Both the position numbers and the translations under genes were made by a program. Positions 48,863 to 57,002 of a stretch of 64,000 nt of DNA are shown here, in pieces. Positions within the stretch are counted from its first letter, which is position 1. The number at the start of each line of letters is the position of its first letter. The notes under the pieces are model-generated. The model had not been told where the DNA came from, made no database searches, and worked only from the letters and a program-made list of their open reading frames with translations. The stretch spans positions 1-64,000 of the forward strand of contig NZ_BJYL01000034.1 of NCBI RefSeq assembly GCF_007991495.1. The letters are read 5' to 3'. The DNA is from Sporosarcina luteola (GTDB lineage: Bacteria; Bacillota; Bacilli; Bacillales_A; Planococcaceae).

Positions 48863-48891
48863 ATTATTGCATTTACTCTGATAGAAGTCAA
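48863..48891 (-). promoter_or_regulatory. SigA promoter of the proI T-box leader
   Basis: Read on the minus strand: TTGACT (48891-48886), 17 bases, AATAAT (48868-48863). Each box matches consensus at five of six positions. It overlaps nothing but lies close to the stop of the next minus-strand gene. Confidence 0.75.
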
Positions 48892-48894
48892 CAA

Positions 48895-50019
48895 TCATAT
48901 GAAATCCTGGAAGAAAAAGACGATCCCTACAACTAGGATTGTGAGTAATACAGTAAATGTCACTTTCCAAACGCTGATTGGCGCACGGCCGCTCACTTTA
49001 CCGGTTTGGCCATTCACGAGGAAGCGGTAAACTTTATTGTTAAAGTTGAAAGAAGATATCCAAAGCGGTAATAAAATATGTTTGAAAGTAATGCCATCAT
49101 AAGCCGTATCAACCTTAACAATCCTTACCTCATCACCAGTCTCCTTGCGAAGAATCCCGTTTTGAATACGGGAATCGATAATATCCCTTGCCGCAAGCCA
49201 TCCTTCCTTTAAAGGAATGGAGTAACGTTCAGCGAGAAAACCCGATAAATATTCCGTCCGATAATCGAGCAAGCCAGATAGTTGAAACGGTTCTACTTTA
49301 TCAATTAAGCCGGAAGCGACATTTTTTGAGGCTTTTACGAGGACATCATCGTAAAACTTATGATAAGTTCCGCGTTCAGTGCGCCATCTGATCTTTCGGA
49401 CTTGCTCCGTGACTACTTCTGTTTTACCATCACGTTGGACTGTCCGAGTTTCTGTTACATAGTAATACGTACCGATCTTCACAATATAAGCCGATTTAGT
49501 ATCCGAGTCGAATGTCCAGTATGGGATATAAGCACCGCTGATTTTCTGCAACTCATATCCATTTTTCAATTTGGAGGGGGCGAAGTGCCGCTTTGAAATC
49601 CATTTTTTGAACTTATCAACCGCTTCTTCTTTCGATATATGAAAAGGTAGGACCAAAGCGGGCTTAATGCCGGCATCGTTCTCCGTGACTGTAATATGTG
49701 ATGATCCGCAAAATGAACAGAAGTCGGCAACTTTGTCTTTATCCAATAAGGTTTCCGCACCGCAATTATCACATTTGAAAACTCTTTTTTCATCGCTCCA
49801 ACTATGGTCAGCCTTGTCAAGTGCGCCTAAATAATCATGCTCGGTCGTATTTTCACGGGTCGCCTCGATTTCAACTTCCGACCCGCAAAAAGGGCATTTC
49901 AACCCTCGCGAAACAGGATCATATACGGTGTTCCCCCCACAAGAGGAGCACTGGTTCACTTCGGTATCTTCAATTTTGTTTTCATCCATGAAGTCCTCGT
50001 TATTATCCAATTTAGTCAT
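48895..50019 (-). CDS. Zinc-ribbon membrane protein, YdjG-like
   Basis: A 374-residue protein. Two N-terminal zinc ribbons are visible (CSSCGG...CPFCGS, about residues 23-46, and CDNCGAE...CSFCGSS, about 82-104). A beta-rich middle follows (YIPYWTFDSDTKSAYIVKIG), then one C-terminal membrane helix (VTFTVLLTILVVGIVFF). This layout resembles YdjG of the B. subtilis PspA-YdjGHI membrane-stress system. It lies 12 bases after the SPFH gene and shares its SigW promoter. No PspA gene is in the window. Confidence 0.75.
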   Translation of the reverse strand: MTKLDNNEDFMDENKIEDTEVNQCSSCGGNTVYDPVSRGLKCPFCGSEVEIEATRENTTEHDYLGALDKADHSWSDEKRVFKCDNCGAETLLDKDKVADFCSFCGSSHITVTENDAGIKPALVLPFHISKEEAVDKFKKWISKRHFAPSKLKNGYELQKISGAYIPYWTFDSDTKSAYIVKIGTYYYVTETRTVQRDGKTEVVTEQVRKIRWRTERGTYHKFYDDVLVKASKNVASGLIDKVEPFQLSGLLDYRTEYLSGFLAERYSIPLKEGWLAARDIIDSRIQNGILRKETGDEVRIVKVDTAYDGITFKHILLPLWISSFNFNNKVYRFLVNGQTGKVSGRAPISVWKVTFTVLLTILVVGIVFFFQDFI

Positions 50020-50031
50020 CCGGTTTCACCT

Positions 50032-51180
50032 CTAACCTTCAAGTCCCTCTCCACAATCACCACAAAACTTTGCTGCTGGTCCGTTGATTGCTCCGCAGGT
50101 CTCACATTTCTTCTCAGTAACTTGTTTTGCCCCGCAATCGCCGCAAAACTTCGAGCCTTCCTTAATCTCCGCCTTACAATTGACGCAAGGGACCGTCTTC
50201 TGTTGGACAGTTTTACCGCATTCCGGACAGAATTTTGCTGTTGCTCGAATTTGTGACTGACAATGTGGGCAAGCGATTTTTGCTGATTCTACAGGAGCAG
50301 GAGAAGCTGGTTGTTGCTGATTGGCATTGAATGCGCCAGCCATCGCATTACCGATTGCTGCTCCAGCGCCGATGCCGGCACCTGTTGCAGCCATACCGCC
50401 GCCTTCATTGCGCGCCGCTTCACGGATCGCTTCAGCAGCCTGGTATTGAGTATAGGTGTTCATGTCTCCAAGGACACCCATTGTTGTGCGCTTGTCCATC
50501 GCTTGTTCAACTTCTTTAGGCAATGACAGATTCTCAATATAGAGGGAAGTGATTTCAAAACCGAATTGGGCAAAACGTTCCTGCATCTTAGCTTTGCCTT
50601 CTGTACTGAGCTCGTCATAATGCATTGCAAGATCAAGTGCCGGAATTTGGGATTCCGCAAAAAGATCAGTCAATCCCGATAGGATCATTTTTTTCAAATG
50701 GCTTTCAATGTTGCTCGTATCATAAGAAGCGTTCGTCCCGAATAATTCTTTCAAAAAGACGACTGGATCAGCTACTTTATAGGAATAGATTCCATATCCA
50801 CGCAAACGGATCATGCCAAATTCAGGGTCGCGCATCATAATCGGATTCGACGTTCCCCATTTTTGATCAATGAATTGCTTCGTGTTCACAAAATAGACTT
50901 CCGCCTTGAAAGGGGAGTTGAATCCTGTCTTCCAAGATTTTAGTTTTGTTAGCACTGGCATGTTTTGTGTATAAAGCACATGATTGCCAGGCATGAATAC
51001 GTCGGCAATCTCTCCTTCGTTCACGAAGATCGCTACTTGTGATTCCCTGACGATCAAACTGGCACCCATTTTGATTTCATTATTTTGTACCGGAAAACGG
51101 TAGACCATCGTATTAGAGCTTTGATCGGTCCACTCGATGACTTCGATGAATTGACTCTTGAAAAAATTAAAAATCCCCAT
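50032..51180 (-). CDS. SPFH-domain protein with C-terminal zinc ribbons, YdjI-like
   Basis: A 382-residue protein. An N-terminal SPFH/band-7 domain ('virion core'-like, about residues 1-245) is followed by a Gly/Ala-rich stretch (GGGMAATGAGIGAGAAIGNA) and three zinc ribbons (CPHCQS...CPECGK, CVNCKA...CGDCGA, CETCGA...CGDCGE). The arrangement matches YdjI, which in B. subtilis takes part in recruiting PspA to membranes. The start at 51180 follows AGGGGG; a start two codons earlier is possible. A perfect SigW promoter lies 42 bases upstream. Confidence 0.83.
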   Translation of the reverse strand: MGIFNFFKSQFIEVIEWTDQSSNTMVYRFPVQNNEIKMGASLIVRESQVAIFVNEGEIADVFMPGNHVLYTQNMPVLTKLKSWKTGFNSPFKAEVYFVNTKQFIDQKWGTSNPIMMRDPEFGMIRLRGYGIYSYKVADPVVFLKELFGTNASYDTSNIESHLKKMILSGLTDLFAESQIPALDLAMHYDELSTEGKAKMQERFAQFGFEITSLYIENLSLPKEVEQAMDKRTTMGVLGDMNTYTQYQAAEAIREAARNEGGGMAATGAGIGAGAAIGNAMAGAFNANQQQPASPAPVESAKIACPHCQSQIRATAKFCPECGKTVQQKTVPCVNCKAEIKEGSKFCGDCGAKQVTEKKCETCGAINGPAAKFCGDCGEGLEG

Positions 51181-51221
51181 ATTCATCCCCCTAGTAAAAA
51201 GTTATGGTCATTATAACATAC

Positions 51222-51247
51222 TACGTTCAAGCAGTTTAAAAGTTTCA
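51222..51247 (-). promoter_or_regulatory. SigW-type ECF promoter
   Basis: On the minus strand TGAAAC (51247-51242) is followed after exactly 16 bases by CGTA (51225-51222), the full SigW consensus. It drives the YdjI/YdjG-like pair. A TATAAT downstream (minus strand, near 51210) lacks a suitable -35. Confidence 0.8.
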
Positions 51248-51344
51248 CATAGTTTCCCAAGGATGACGCAGCTTGGTAAAAGATGTACAATAGACTGAAT
51301 AACCATTCATTAATTATCTGGAGAAATTAGAAGGAGTTACGCAT

Positions 51345-52289
51345 ATGATCCATAAAATTGTTATTCCTACACCGTTTGCAGTCGGTGATGTCAATGCATT
51401 TGTCGTGAAGGGGGATGCGCTTTCGATTGTCGATGCCGGTCCGAAAACGCCGGAAGCACTCGAAGCTTTGAAGCAAGGGTTGAAAGAGATTGGCTATACG
51501 TTCAACGATATAGAACAAGTGATTTTAACGCATCATCATCCAGATCACGCGGGTTGGATGGACGCTTTTGACAGAGCTGAATTGATCGGTCACCCTTATA
51601 ATGATCTTTGGTTGAAAAGAGATGCGGCTTTCATGGAGTACCATGACCGTTTCTATTTGGATTGTTTGAAAGAAGAAGGGGTACCGGAAGTCAATTTCAA
51701 ATGGGTGGAAAAGATGAAACGGCCAATAAAATTGATGGGCGAACGGACACTGGACAGAACGATTGGGGAAGGTGACGAGTGGAGCGGACATCCAGGTTGG
51801 ATTGTGATGGAAACTTTAGGGCATGCACAAAGTCACATTGCTTTGTTCAACGAAAAGACGGGTGAAATGATCGGCGGCGACCTCGTTCTTGAAAAGGTAT
51901 CATCCAATCCATTGATTGAACCACCTGCGAACCCAAGTGATGCCCGTCCGAAATCCATGCTTCAATACAATAATTCCTTGACGAGGCTTTTGGATTTGCC
52001 GATTGACATTGTATACGGCGGACATGGGAATGAAGTGCAGGATGTGCATTCACTCATTGAAACCCGTTTACAAAAACAACATGAACGCGCCATGAAAGTG
52101 CATGGCATGTTGAATGAAGGAAGCAAGACAATCTATCAATTAACCCAGCAATTATTCCCTGCTGTGTATGAAAGGGAATTGGGGCTCACCTTATCCGAAA
52201 CAATCGGACAAACCGATTATTTGCTGTCGAAAGGGTTGATTCGCGAAAATGTAGGTGAAGGCGGCGTCTTGAATTATGAACAGACGTAA
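51345..52289 (+). CDS. yqjP: MBL-fold metallo-hydrolase (YqjP-like)
   Basis: A 314-residue metallo-beta-lactamase-fold protein with the dinuclear zinc motif THHHPDHAGWMDAF (from about residue 64), the third ligand in LGHAQSHIAL, Asp in MIGGDLV and the last His in YGGHGNEV. The C-terminal third is a winged-helix-like segment (TIYQLTQQLFPAVYERE). The substrate is unknown. The ATG follows AGAAGGAG; the end overlaps yqjQ by 14 bases. Confidence 0.88.
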   Translation: MIHKIVIPTPFAVGDVNAFVVKGDALSIVDAGPKTPEALEALKQGLKEIGYTFNDIEQVILTHHHPDHAGWMDAFDRAELIGHPYNDLWLKRDAAFMEYHDRFYLDCLKEEGVPEVNFKWVEKMKRPIKLMGERTLDRTIGEGDEWSGHPGWIVMETLGHAQSHIALFNEKTGEMIGGDLVLEKVSSNPLIEPPANPSDARPKSMLQYNNSLTRLLDLPIDIVYGGHGNEVQDVHSLIETRLQKQHERAMKVHGMLNEGSKTIYQLTQQLFPAVYERELGLTLSETIGQTDYLLSKGLIRENVGEGGVLNYEQT

Positions 52290-53031
52290 AGTCTTACTAA
52301 CAGGGGCGACGAGTGGTGTCGGTTTTGCTGTAGCTATGCGGTTATTGGCTGATCCGGATAATTTCAGTGTCTATGCGACAGGCAGGGCGCCGGATAAATT
52401 ATGGGAACTGCAAAGCGAAGGTGCAGAAGCCATTCCGGCAGATGTAACGAATATGGATAATATGAAAAAGGTCTTGGAAAGAATAGGTGAGCCGGACATT
52501 GTCATTTTCTCGGCAGGCGTCGGTCTTTTTGAAGCAGCGCACTTACTGCCGGAAGAATCCATCCGCATGATGATGGAAACAAATGTAATCGCGCCGATTG
52601 CGCTCACCAAATGTATCTTGCCGCAAATGATGGAGCGTCAAAAAGGTCATCTGATTTATATCGGTTCTCAAGCAGGGAAAGTAGCAACGCCCAAATCTTC
52701 TGTCTACGCGGCGACAAAGCATGCGTTGATCGGCTATACTAACGCATTGCGGATGGAAGTTGCAGAATACGGAATAGATGTCAGTGTCATCCATCCGGGA
52801 CCGATTGATACGCCTTTCATCGATGCGGCAGATCAAACAGGGAAATACCGGTCCTCTTTAGGAAAACATTTACTTCAAGTTGATAAGGTTGCCGAGACGA
52901 TCGTGAAAACAATCAAAAAACCTGTCCGCGAAATCAATCTGCCAGGCATTATGGGTGTGACTAGCAAACTTTACGCTGTAGCGCCAAGTTTAGTTGAAAG
53001 ACTTGGCCGAAAATACTTCATGAAAAAATAG
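52276..53031 (+). CDS. yqjQ: Short-chain dehydrogenase/reductase (YqjQ-like)
   Basis: A 251-residue classical SDR: cofactor loop LLTGATSGVGFAVAMRL, ADVTN, FSAGVG in place of NNAG, active-site Ser in YIGSQAGKVATPKSS and YAATKHA (Tyr and Lys). PGPIDTPF follows. The substrate is unknown. It overlaps yqjP and is followed by a terminator. Confidence 0.9.
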   Translation: MNRRKVLLTGATSGVGFAVAMRLLADPDNFSVYATGRAPDKLWELQSEGAEAIPADVTNMDNMKKVLERIGEPDIVIFSAGVGLFEAAHLLPEESIRMMMETNVIAPIALTKCILPQMMERQKGHLIYIGSQAGKVATPKSSVYAATKHALIGYTNALRMEVAEYGIDVSVIHPGPIDTPFIDAADQTGKYRSSLGKHLLQVDKVAETIVKTIKKPVREINLPGIMGVTSKLYAVAPSLVERLGRKYFMKK

Positions 53032-53054
53032 CTGTCGATGTGGACAGCTATTTG
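53024..53054 (+). terminator. Terminator after yqjQ
   Basis: AAATAGCTGTC and GGACAGCTATTT pair around GATGT; the yqjQ stop lies in the stem. Confidence 0.75.
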
Positions 53055-53090
53055 TTCGGTAGTTAACAGTTTCTTCATAAGCAGCACTTA

Positions 53091-53369
53091 TTATTGTTGA
53101 TTCTTTGCCATTTGCTCCTGTGCCAACCGGACCATCTCTTTTACCATATTACCACCAATTGGCCCTCCGATTTTTCCTGCTTGCTCCGACGTCAGTTTTC
53201 CATTATAGCCATCTGATAAGGGAATTCCTAATTCCTTTGCGACCTCATATTTAACAGCATCCGGACGTTCATTATCGACTTTGTAACCTTTCGCTTTCAT
53301 TACATCCGCTTTTAACTGATCCAGCTGTTTACGGGCTTGGGGTACTAAAATTTTATTTTTGCTAGGCAT
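53091..53369 (-). CDS. Alpha/beta-type small acid-soluble spore protein
   Basis: A 92-residue SASP that would coat and protect spore DNA. Hallmarks: KYEVAKELGIPLSDGYNGKL around the germination-protease site (KYE-VA) and the C-terminal LTSEQAGKIGGPIGGNMVKEM. The N-terminal extension of about 35 residues (KNKILVPQARKQLDQLKADV) is longer than in many SASPs. The ATG at 53369 follows AAAGGAG. No SigG promoter was recognised with confidence. Confidence 0.92.
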   Translation of the reverse strand: MPSKNKILVPQARKQLDQLKADVMKAKGYKVDNERPDAVKYEVAKELGIPLSDGYNGKLTSEQAGKIGGPIGGNMVKEMVRLAQEQMAKNQQ

Positions 53370-53401
53370 CGTATTCGCTCCTTTCAATATAGTCTTCTCC
53401 G

Positions 53402-53412
53402 ATTTGTCGAAA
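53402..53412 (+). promoter_or_regulatory. Candidate 0A box between the SASP and HprK-like genes
   Basis: The sequence TTTGTCGAAAA contains the 0A core TGTCGAA (53405-53411). A TATACT that could be a -10 for the plus-strand gene is at 53461-53466, and no consensus -35 precedes it, as in activator-dependent promoters. Binding by Spo0A is inference. Confidence 0.45.
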
Positions 53413-53499
53413 ACATGTGAAAGAAAAATACTACATAAACTAAAATATTCCTTTTCATGTTATACTATTGACAAATTACATGAGCAGGGAAGTGCGGCA

Positions 53500-54417
53500 A
53501 TGAAAACGGTAACGATTGAAAATGTCGTGAAACGATTCAAACTGGAAGTTCTCATCGGGCATAATCAGCTTGATAGAATTTTAAAAAAGACGAAAGTTCG
53601 AAGACCAGGACTGGAATTCATGGATAAATTCGATTTTATCGCAACAGAACATGTTCAGATCCTTGGGAAAAACGAAATCAATTATTTGCATACATTATCG
53701 GACGAGGAGTGCAAGTTGCGAATTGCCAATATCGTTCAATACGATCCGCCTTGCATTATTATCACTTCCAATCAGGAAGAACCGCTTGGTTTACGTCAAT
53801 ATTGCACAGAAGAGCATATCCCCGTGTTAAGAACACCCGATTCGACAAGTGAAATGAGTGCAAAATTAGACGCTTATGTTACGAAGGCGATGGCACCTGA
53901 AATTGCTGTCCATGGGGTTTGTGTCAATGTTGCAGGGATTGGTATTTTATTGCGCGGAAAATCAGGGGTCGGAAAAAGCGAAACGGCTCATACATTGATC
54001 GGCAGGGGACATCGCCTCATTGCAGATGATATCGTTGTGCTGAAAAAGCTGAGTCCACAAACACTTCTTGGAACGCATAATGAAAAAAATAAGGAATTTC
54101 TTGCGTTGCGAAGTATTGGCCTGCTGAACGTTGTCAGGCTTTACGGCCGGGCGGCTTTTCAAGAAGAGAGCCGAATCGCCCTCGATATCGAATTAACGGA
54201 GTGGCAGGAAAATGCGTTGAACAATGAACTCGAGCTAGATACGAAATATAAAACGTACATGGACGTCCAAATTCCACATATCCAAATCCAATTGCAACCA
54301 GGGAGAGATGTGGCCGGCCTAATTGAAGCAGCAGCAAATAACTGGTATCTACAACAGCAGGGGTATAGCGCAGTGGAGGAATTCATGAAGCGGCTTGAAC
54401 CTGAATTTGAAGAGTGA
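53500..54417 (+). CDS. HPr kinase/phosphorylase paralogue, divergent
   Basis: A 305-residue protein with the two-domain layout of HprK, which phosphorylates HPr at Ser46 in carbon catabolite control. Conserved: PGLEF, LGKNEINYLHTL, His138 in AVHGV, Walker A GKSGVGKS (153-160) and Asp176-Asp177. Divergent: the family signature EIRGLGIINV reads ALRSIGLLNV (201-211), losing Glu and two Gly. The location differs from the usual hprK-lgt-ppaX cluster, so this is probably a second copy. ATG 53500 follows AGGGAAG; a longer upstream frame is unsupported. Confidence 0.78.
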   Translation: MKTVTIENVVKRFKLEVLIGHNQLDRILKKTKVRRPGLEFMDKFDFIATEHVQILGKNEINYLHTLSDEECKLRIANIVQYDPPCIIITSNQEEPLGLRQYCTEEHIPVLRTPDSTSEMSAKLDAYVTKAMAPEIAVHGVCVNVAGIGILLRGKSGVGKSETAHTLIGRGHRLIADDIVVLKKLSPQTLLGTHNEKNKEFLALRSIGLLNVVRLYGRAAFQEESRIALDIELTEWQENALNNELELDTKYKTYMDVQIPHIQIQLQPGRDVAGLIEAAANNWYLQQQGYSAVEEFMKRLEPEFEE

Positions 54418-54438
54418 TTTAGAAATGCGAGGTACGTA

Positions 54439-55269
54439 ATGAAACTACAGATAAAAGAAGTATTAGAGATGGAAGACAAGCAATGCTTTTCATATATGCA
54501 AAAGCATGGTGAAGAACTGTTTGCATACATGCTCAAAAGCGTGGGCTCGACCGACGGTGAATTGCGGGATGAATTGATTTATCGATTAATTGTTAAATTA
54601 ATTTCAGGCGATTTTCTGAAACGCGAACTTTTGATAAAAGCTGTGGAAGAGATCGTGAGTGATCGTTATTTATTCGCATCAATCGGTGAAATTGAGTCGG
54701 ATACGGTTTTCATACGCTCTTTTTCCTCATTATGGCTGACAGCACTCCTATGGAAAGACAAAGAACAACCTTTTTTAGAAGACGATTTGCGTAAGTATGC
54801 TTTTGAGAAAAGCGCAATGTATCTAGCAAAAGAAATGGATACCCGCGGATTTGTAGACGGGAAAGGATGGGCGCATAGTATCGCCCATGGAGCAGATCTT
54901 GCGACAATGGCGGTGAACCATCCCTCGTTGGAACTTAAACTGATTCCAGTAATTCTTGAAGGAGTTTCAACATGTTTTTGGAAAGGCGGCGTTTATACGG
55001 ACGATGAGGATGAACGTCTAGTTTCTGTCGTTTTGTCTCTCGTAAAGCAAGATTATCCGGAAGAGGTTCTCGTAGAATGGTTGGAACAGATATTTGACCG
55101 TCTAGACCGAGCGGCTTCCAGAATGGATGGCTCAGCTACCTTTTATCATGCCCGCACGAACATTATGCAATTTATGAAAACCCTTTATTTTGCTTTGATG
55201 AAAGCGAATCAAGCCCCTCGATTGCGAAGCGATGTTTCGTATTCCATCCAAAAATGGCAGCGTGTTTAA
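54439..55269 (+). CDS. DUF2785 domain protein
   Basis: A 276-residue, mostly helical protein. The segment DTRGFVDGKGWAHSIAHGAD (about residues 133-152) is the DUF2785 signature. No catalytic function is known. It starts 21 bases after the HprK-like gene and is probably co-transcribed with it. GCGAGGTACGT lies before the ATG. Confidence 0.8.
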   Translation: MKLQIKEVLEMEDKQCFSYMQKHGEELFAYMLKSVGSTDGELRDELIYRLIVKLISGDFLKRELLIKAVEEIVSDRYLFASIGEIESDTVFIRSFSSLWLTALLWKDKEQPFLEDDLRKYAFEKSAMYLAKEMDTRGFVDGKGWAHSIAHGADLATMAVNHPSLELKLIPVILEGVSTCFWKGGVYTDDEDERLVSVVLSLVKQDYPEEVLVEWLEQIFDRLDRAASRMDGSATFYHARTNIMQFMKTLYFALMKANQAPRLRSDVSYSIQKWQRV

Positions 55270-55291
55270 TAGTTTTTTTTCTTTCGGAAAC

Positions 55292-55510
55292 GTCTTGAGA
55301 ACTATTTAATTGCCCGTGAACGCCTATTTTGCCTGCGACCGGGACATTAAGAACTATTTAATTGCCCGTGGGCGTCTGATTTTGCCTCGCCCGGGACATT
55401 AAGAGCCGTTTAATTGCCCGCGGGAGCCTGATTTTGCCTCGCCCGGGACATTAAGAGCTGTTTAATCGCCGGATATACCTATTTTGCGGATCCGTGGAGT
55501 AACAAAAGAA
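55292..55510 (+). repeat. Tandem 52-bp repeat array 1
   Basis: Units begin ACATTAAGA at 55344, 55396 and 55448, exactly 52 bases apart; a diverged first unit covers 55292-55343 and the last unit (from 55448) changes into an end sequence (TTTAATCGCCGG, then ATACCTATTTTGCGGATCCG). A unit contains TTTAATTGCCCG, the palindrome CCCGCGGG (in some units) and CTCGCCCGGG. 52 is not a multiple of three and stops are frequent, so it is not coding. The same array type recurs at 59443. Confidence 0.9.
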
Positions 55511-55511
55511 T

Positions 55512-55560
55512 AAGCTGTCCGGAAAATCAATACAAACTGATTTTCCGGACAGCTTTTATT
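55512..55560 (+). terminator. Strong hairpin terminator after repeat array 1
   Basis: An 18-bp perfect stem (55512-55529 with 55538-55555, AAGCTGTCCGG arm) with an eight-base loop and a TTTTATTTATA tail. It would end transcription through the array from the DUF2785 gene. Confidence 0.88.
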
Positions 55561-55597
55561 TATATAGAGCGAACTAATGAATTGTGACTGGCATTTT

Positions 55598-55812
55598 CTG
55601 TTGCTTGTAGTGGAAGGCGGCGACTCCAGCGAACGCCGTTACGAAGAACGGCGTTTGCGAGCACAAGCGCAGCGTTGCGAGCAGGGAGTAGCTGGCGGAT
55701 GCCTTAATTTCTGCAAAAAGCGCGCAGAAATACGGCAAATCGAACTCTTCGTTGTTCGATTGGCTGAAGCCATGCCCGCGGAAAGCGTCCGCCTGGAACG
55801 GAAAGCAACTGT
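55598..55812 (+). repeat. Full-length GC-rich dispersed repeat
   Basis: It begins TGTTGCTTGTAGTGGAAGGC, continues GGCGACTCCAGCGAACGCCG, and ends GCCCGCGGAAAGCG then CGCCTGGAACGGAAAGCAAC. The interior has inverted segments (GAACGCCGTTACG against GAACGGCGTTTGCG). It shares both end modules with the copy at 31336. An open frame across it is a by-product of GC content. Confidence 0.78.
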
Positions 55813-55842
55813 TCGTTTCTTTAGTTTGTTTTATTTAGATGT

Positions 55843-56205
55843 TTATTTCCTTTCAAAACCTAAATATCGCGTCCCTTGAAACGTTAGAATGCCAAAATCT
55901 CCTTCTACTAACATTCCGTATTCAGAGTCTTTAACACCCAATTCCACACGGTCGCCGCTTTCTACTTGAAATGTCACATAATACCACGTCGAGGCGGATG
56001 AGTCACCGCTGCCTCCCGATGTTTGTGATCGTTTCGTCACGACTTGCGAAGGAACTGATAGCCTAGGTGAATTGTTATTCTTTGTCCATTGACTAAGTCC
56101 TTTAACAATAACAAACACGAATGTACCGATTACTAGTATGGGAATGACGACCATAAAAATAGGAAGAAATGAAAACATGAAACCGTCAAATGAATTAAAA
56201 CCCAT
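55843..56205 (-). CDS. DUF2500 membrane protein
   Basis: A 120-residue protein with one membrane helix (FLPIFMVVIPILVIGTFVFV) and a C-terminal beta domain (TWYYVTFQVESGDRVELGVK; GDFGILTFQGTRYLGFER) typical of DUF2500. The function is unknown. The start at 56205 follows TGGAGGTG; the frame runs 17 codons further upstream without support. Confidence 0.83.
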   Translation of the reverse strand: MGFNSFDGFMFSFLPIFMVVIPILVIGTFVFVIVKGLSQWTKNNNSPRLSVPSQVVTKRSQTSGGSGDSSASTWYYVTFQVESGDRVELGVKDSEYGMLVEGDFGILTFQGTRYLGFERK

Positions 56206-56264
56206 AGGGACACCTCCAATACTATATTCTACGCTTGAAAGGATAGATGGTTTCATTCTGTTGG

Positions 56265-56705
56265 CTATTGAATGATCGGTTCAACAGATACCTCGACATT
56301 GCCTTTTAAGGCTCGGCTAATCATGCATGAAGTCTCCGCTTTCATAATTAACCGCTGTACAATGATACGCTTCTTCTCAGTAGTATCTTCCGGCAAAATG
56401 ATTTCCGGCTTATGTATAATCTTCTTGTATGTAATCACGCCGTTTGTAACATCGACAATCCCGACGGATTCCATCGTCAAGTTTTCCTTTTCAATACCGT
56501 TTCGTTCCAGCATAGCCGCGAGGGTGATGATATAGCAGGTTGCAGCTGCTCCAAGCAGCATTTCGTCAGGATTTGTTCCGATGCCCGGCCCATCCATCTC
56601 TATGGGAATAGAAACTTGAGTATTCAAGTTCAATGTTTCAATTGTACCTACATCATTTCGTAGTCCCGGCCACTCCGCTTTTAAATGAAATTCATGTTCT
56701 GCCAT
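56265..56705 (-). CDS. OsmC family protein
   Basis: A 146-residue OsmC/Ohr-fold protein. Peroxide-reducing members use two cysteines; here they are Cys57 in LGAAATCYIITLA and a second in AETSCMISRAL. It probably reduces organic hydroperoxides, but the exact subfamily is not assigned. AAAGGAG precedes the ATG. It is divergent from helD. Confidence 0.88.
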   Translation of the reverse strand: MAEHEFHLKAEWPGLRNDVGTIETLNLNTQVSIPIEMDGPGIGTNPDEMLLGAAATCYIITLAAMLERNGIEKENLTMESVGIVDVTNGVITYKKIIHKPEIILPEDTTEKKRIIVQRLIMKAETSCMISRALKGNVEVSVEPIIQ

Positions 56706-56804
56706 TATCTTATCTCCTTTCTACTAAGATTCATTATATACCAGTTCGCGACTTTTTCTAACAGCTGCTAATACTAGAATGATGATTGGAATTAAAATGA
56801 ATAG

Positions 56805-56846
56805 AAAAAGGCAGTTGAAATGAATTCATTCCAACTGCCTTTTTTA
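56805..56846. terminator. Terminator-like palindrome upstream of helD
   Basis: AAAAAGGCAGTTG pairs with CAACTGCCTTTTTT around a second palindrome AATGAATTCATT. It lies in the divergent gap between the osmC and helD starts, so no adjacent gene in this window ends into it. A similar hairpin follows helD at 59353. Confidence 0.75.
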
Positions 56847-57002
56847 TCATGACCGACCATTGAATTAACTGAGGTTTTATGGTAAGTTTATATAGATAGA
56901 CTCTTTATAATTAAAAGTATATATTTTCCCTACTTTAATTATATAATGCAATCTATTCGTTTGTCAACCCTTTAACTCATTTTTTTAAGGAGTGTGTTTC
57001 AT

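Noticed and set aside
55577-55879. Open frame across the dispersed repeat
   Set aside because: It is formed by GC-rich inverted segments, has no ribosome site and resembles no protein.
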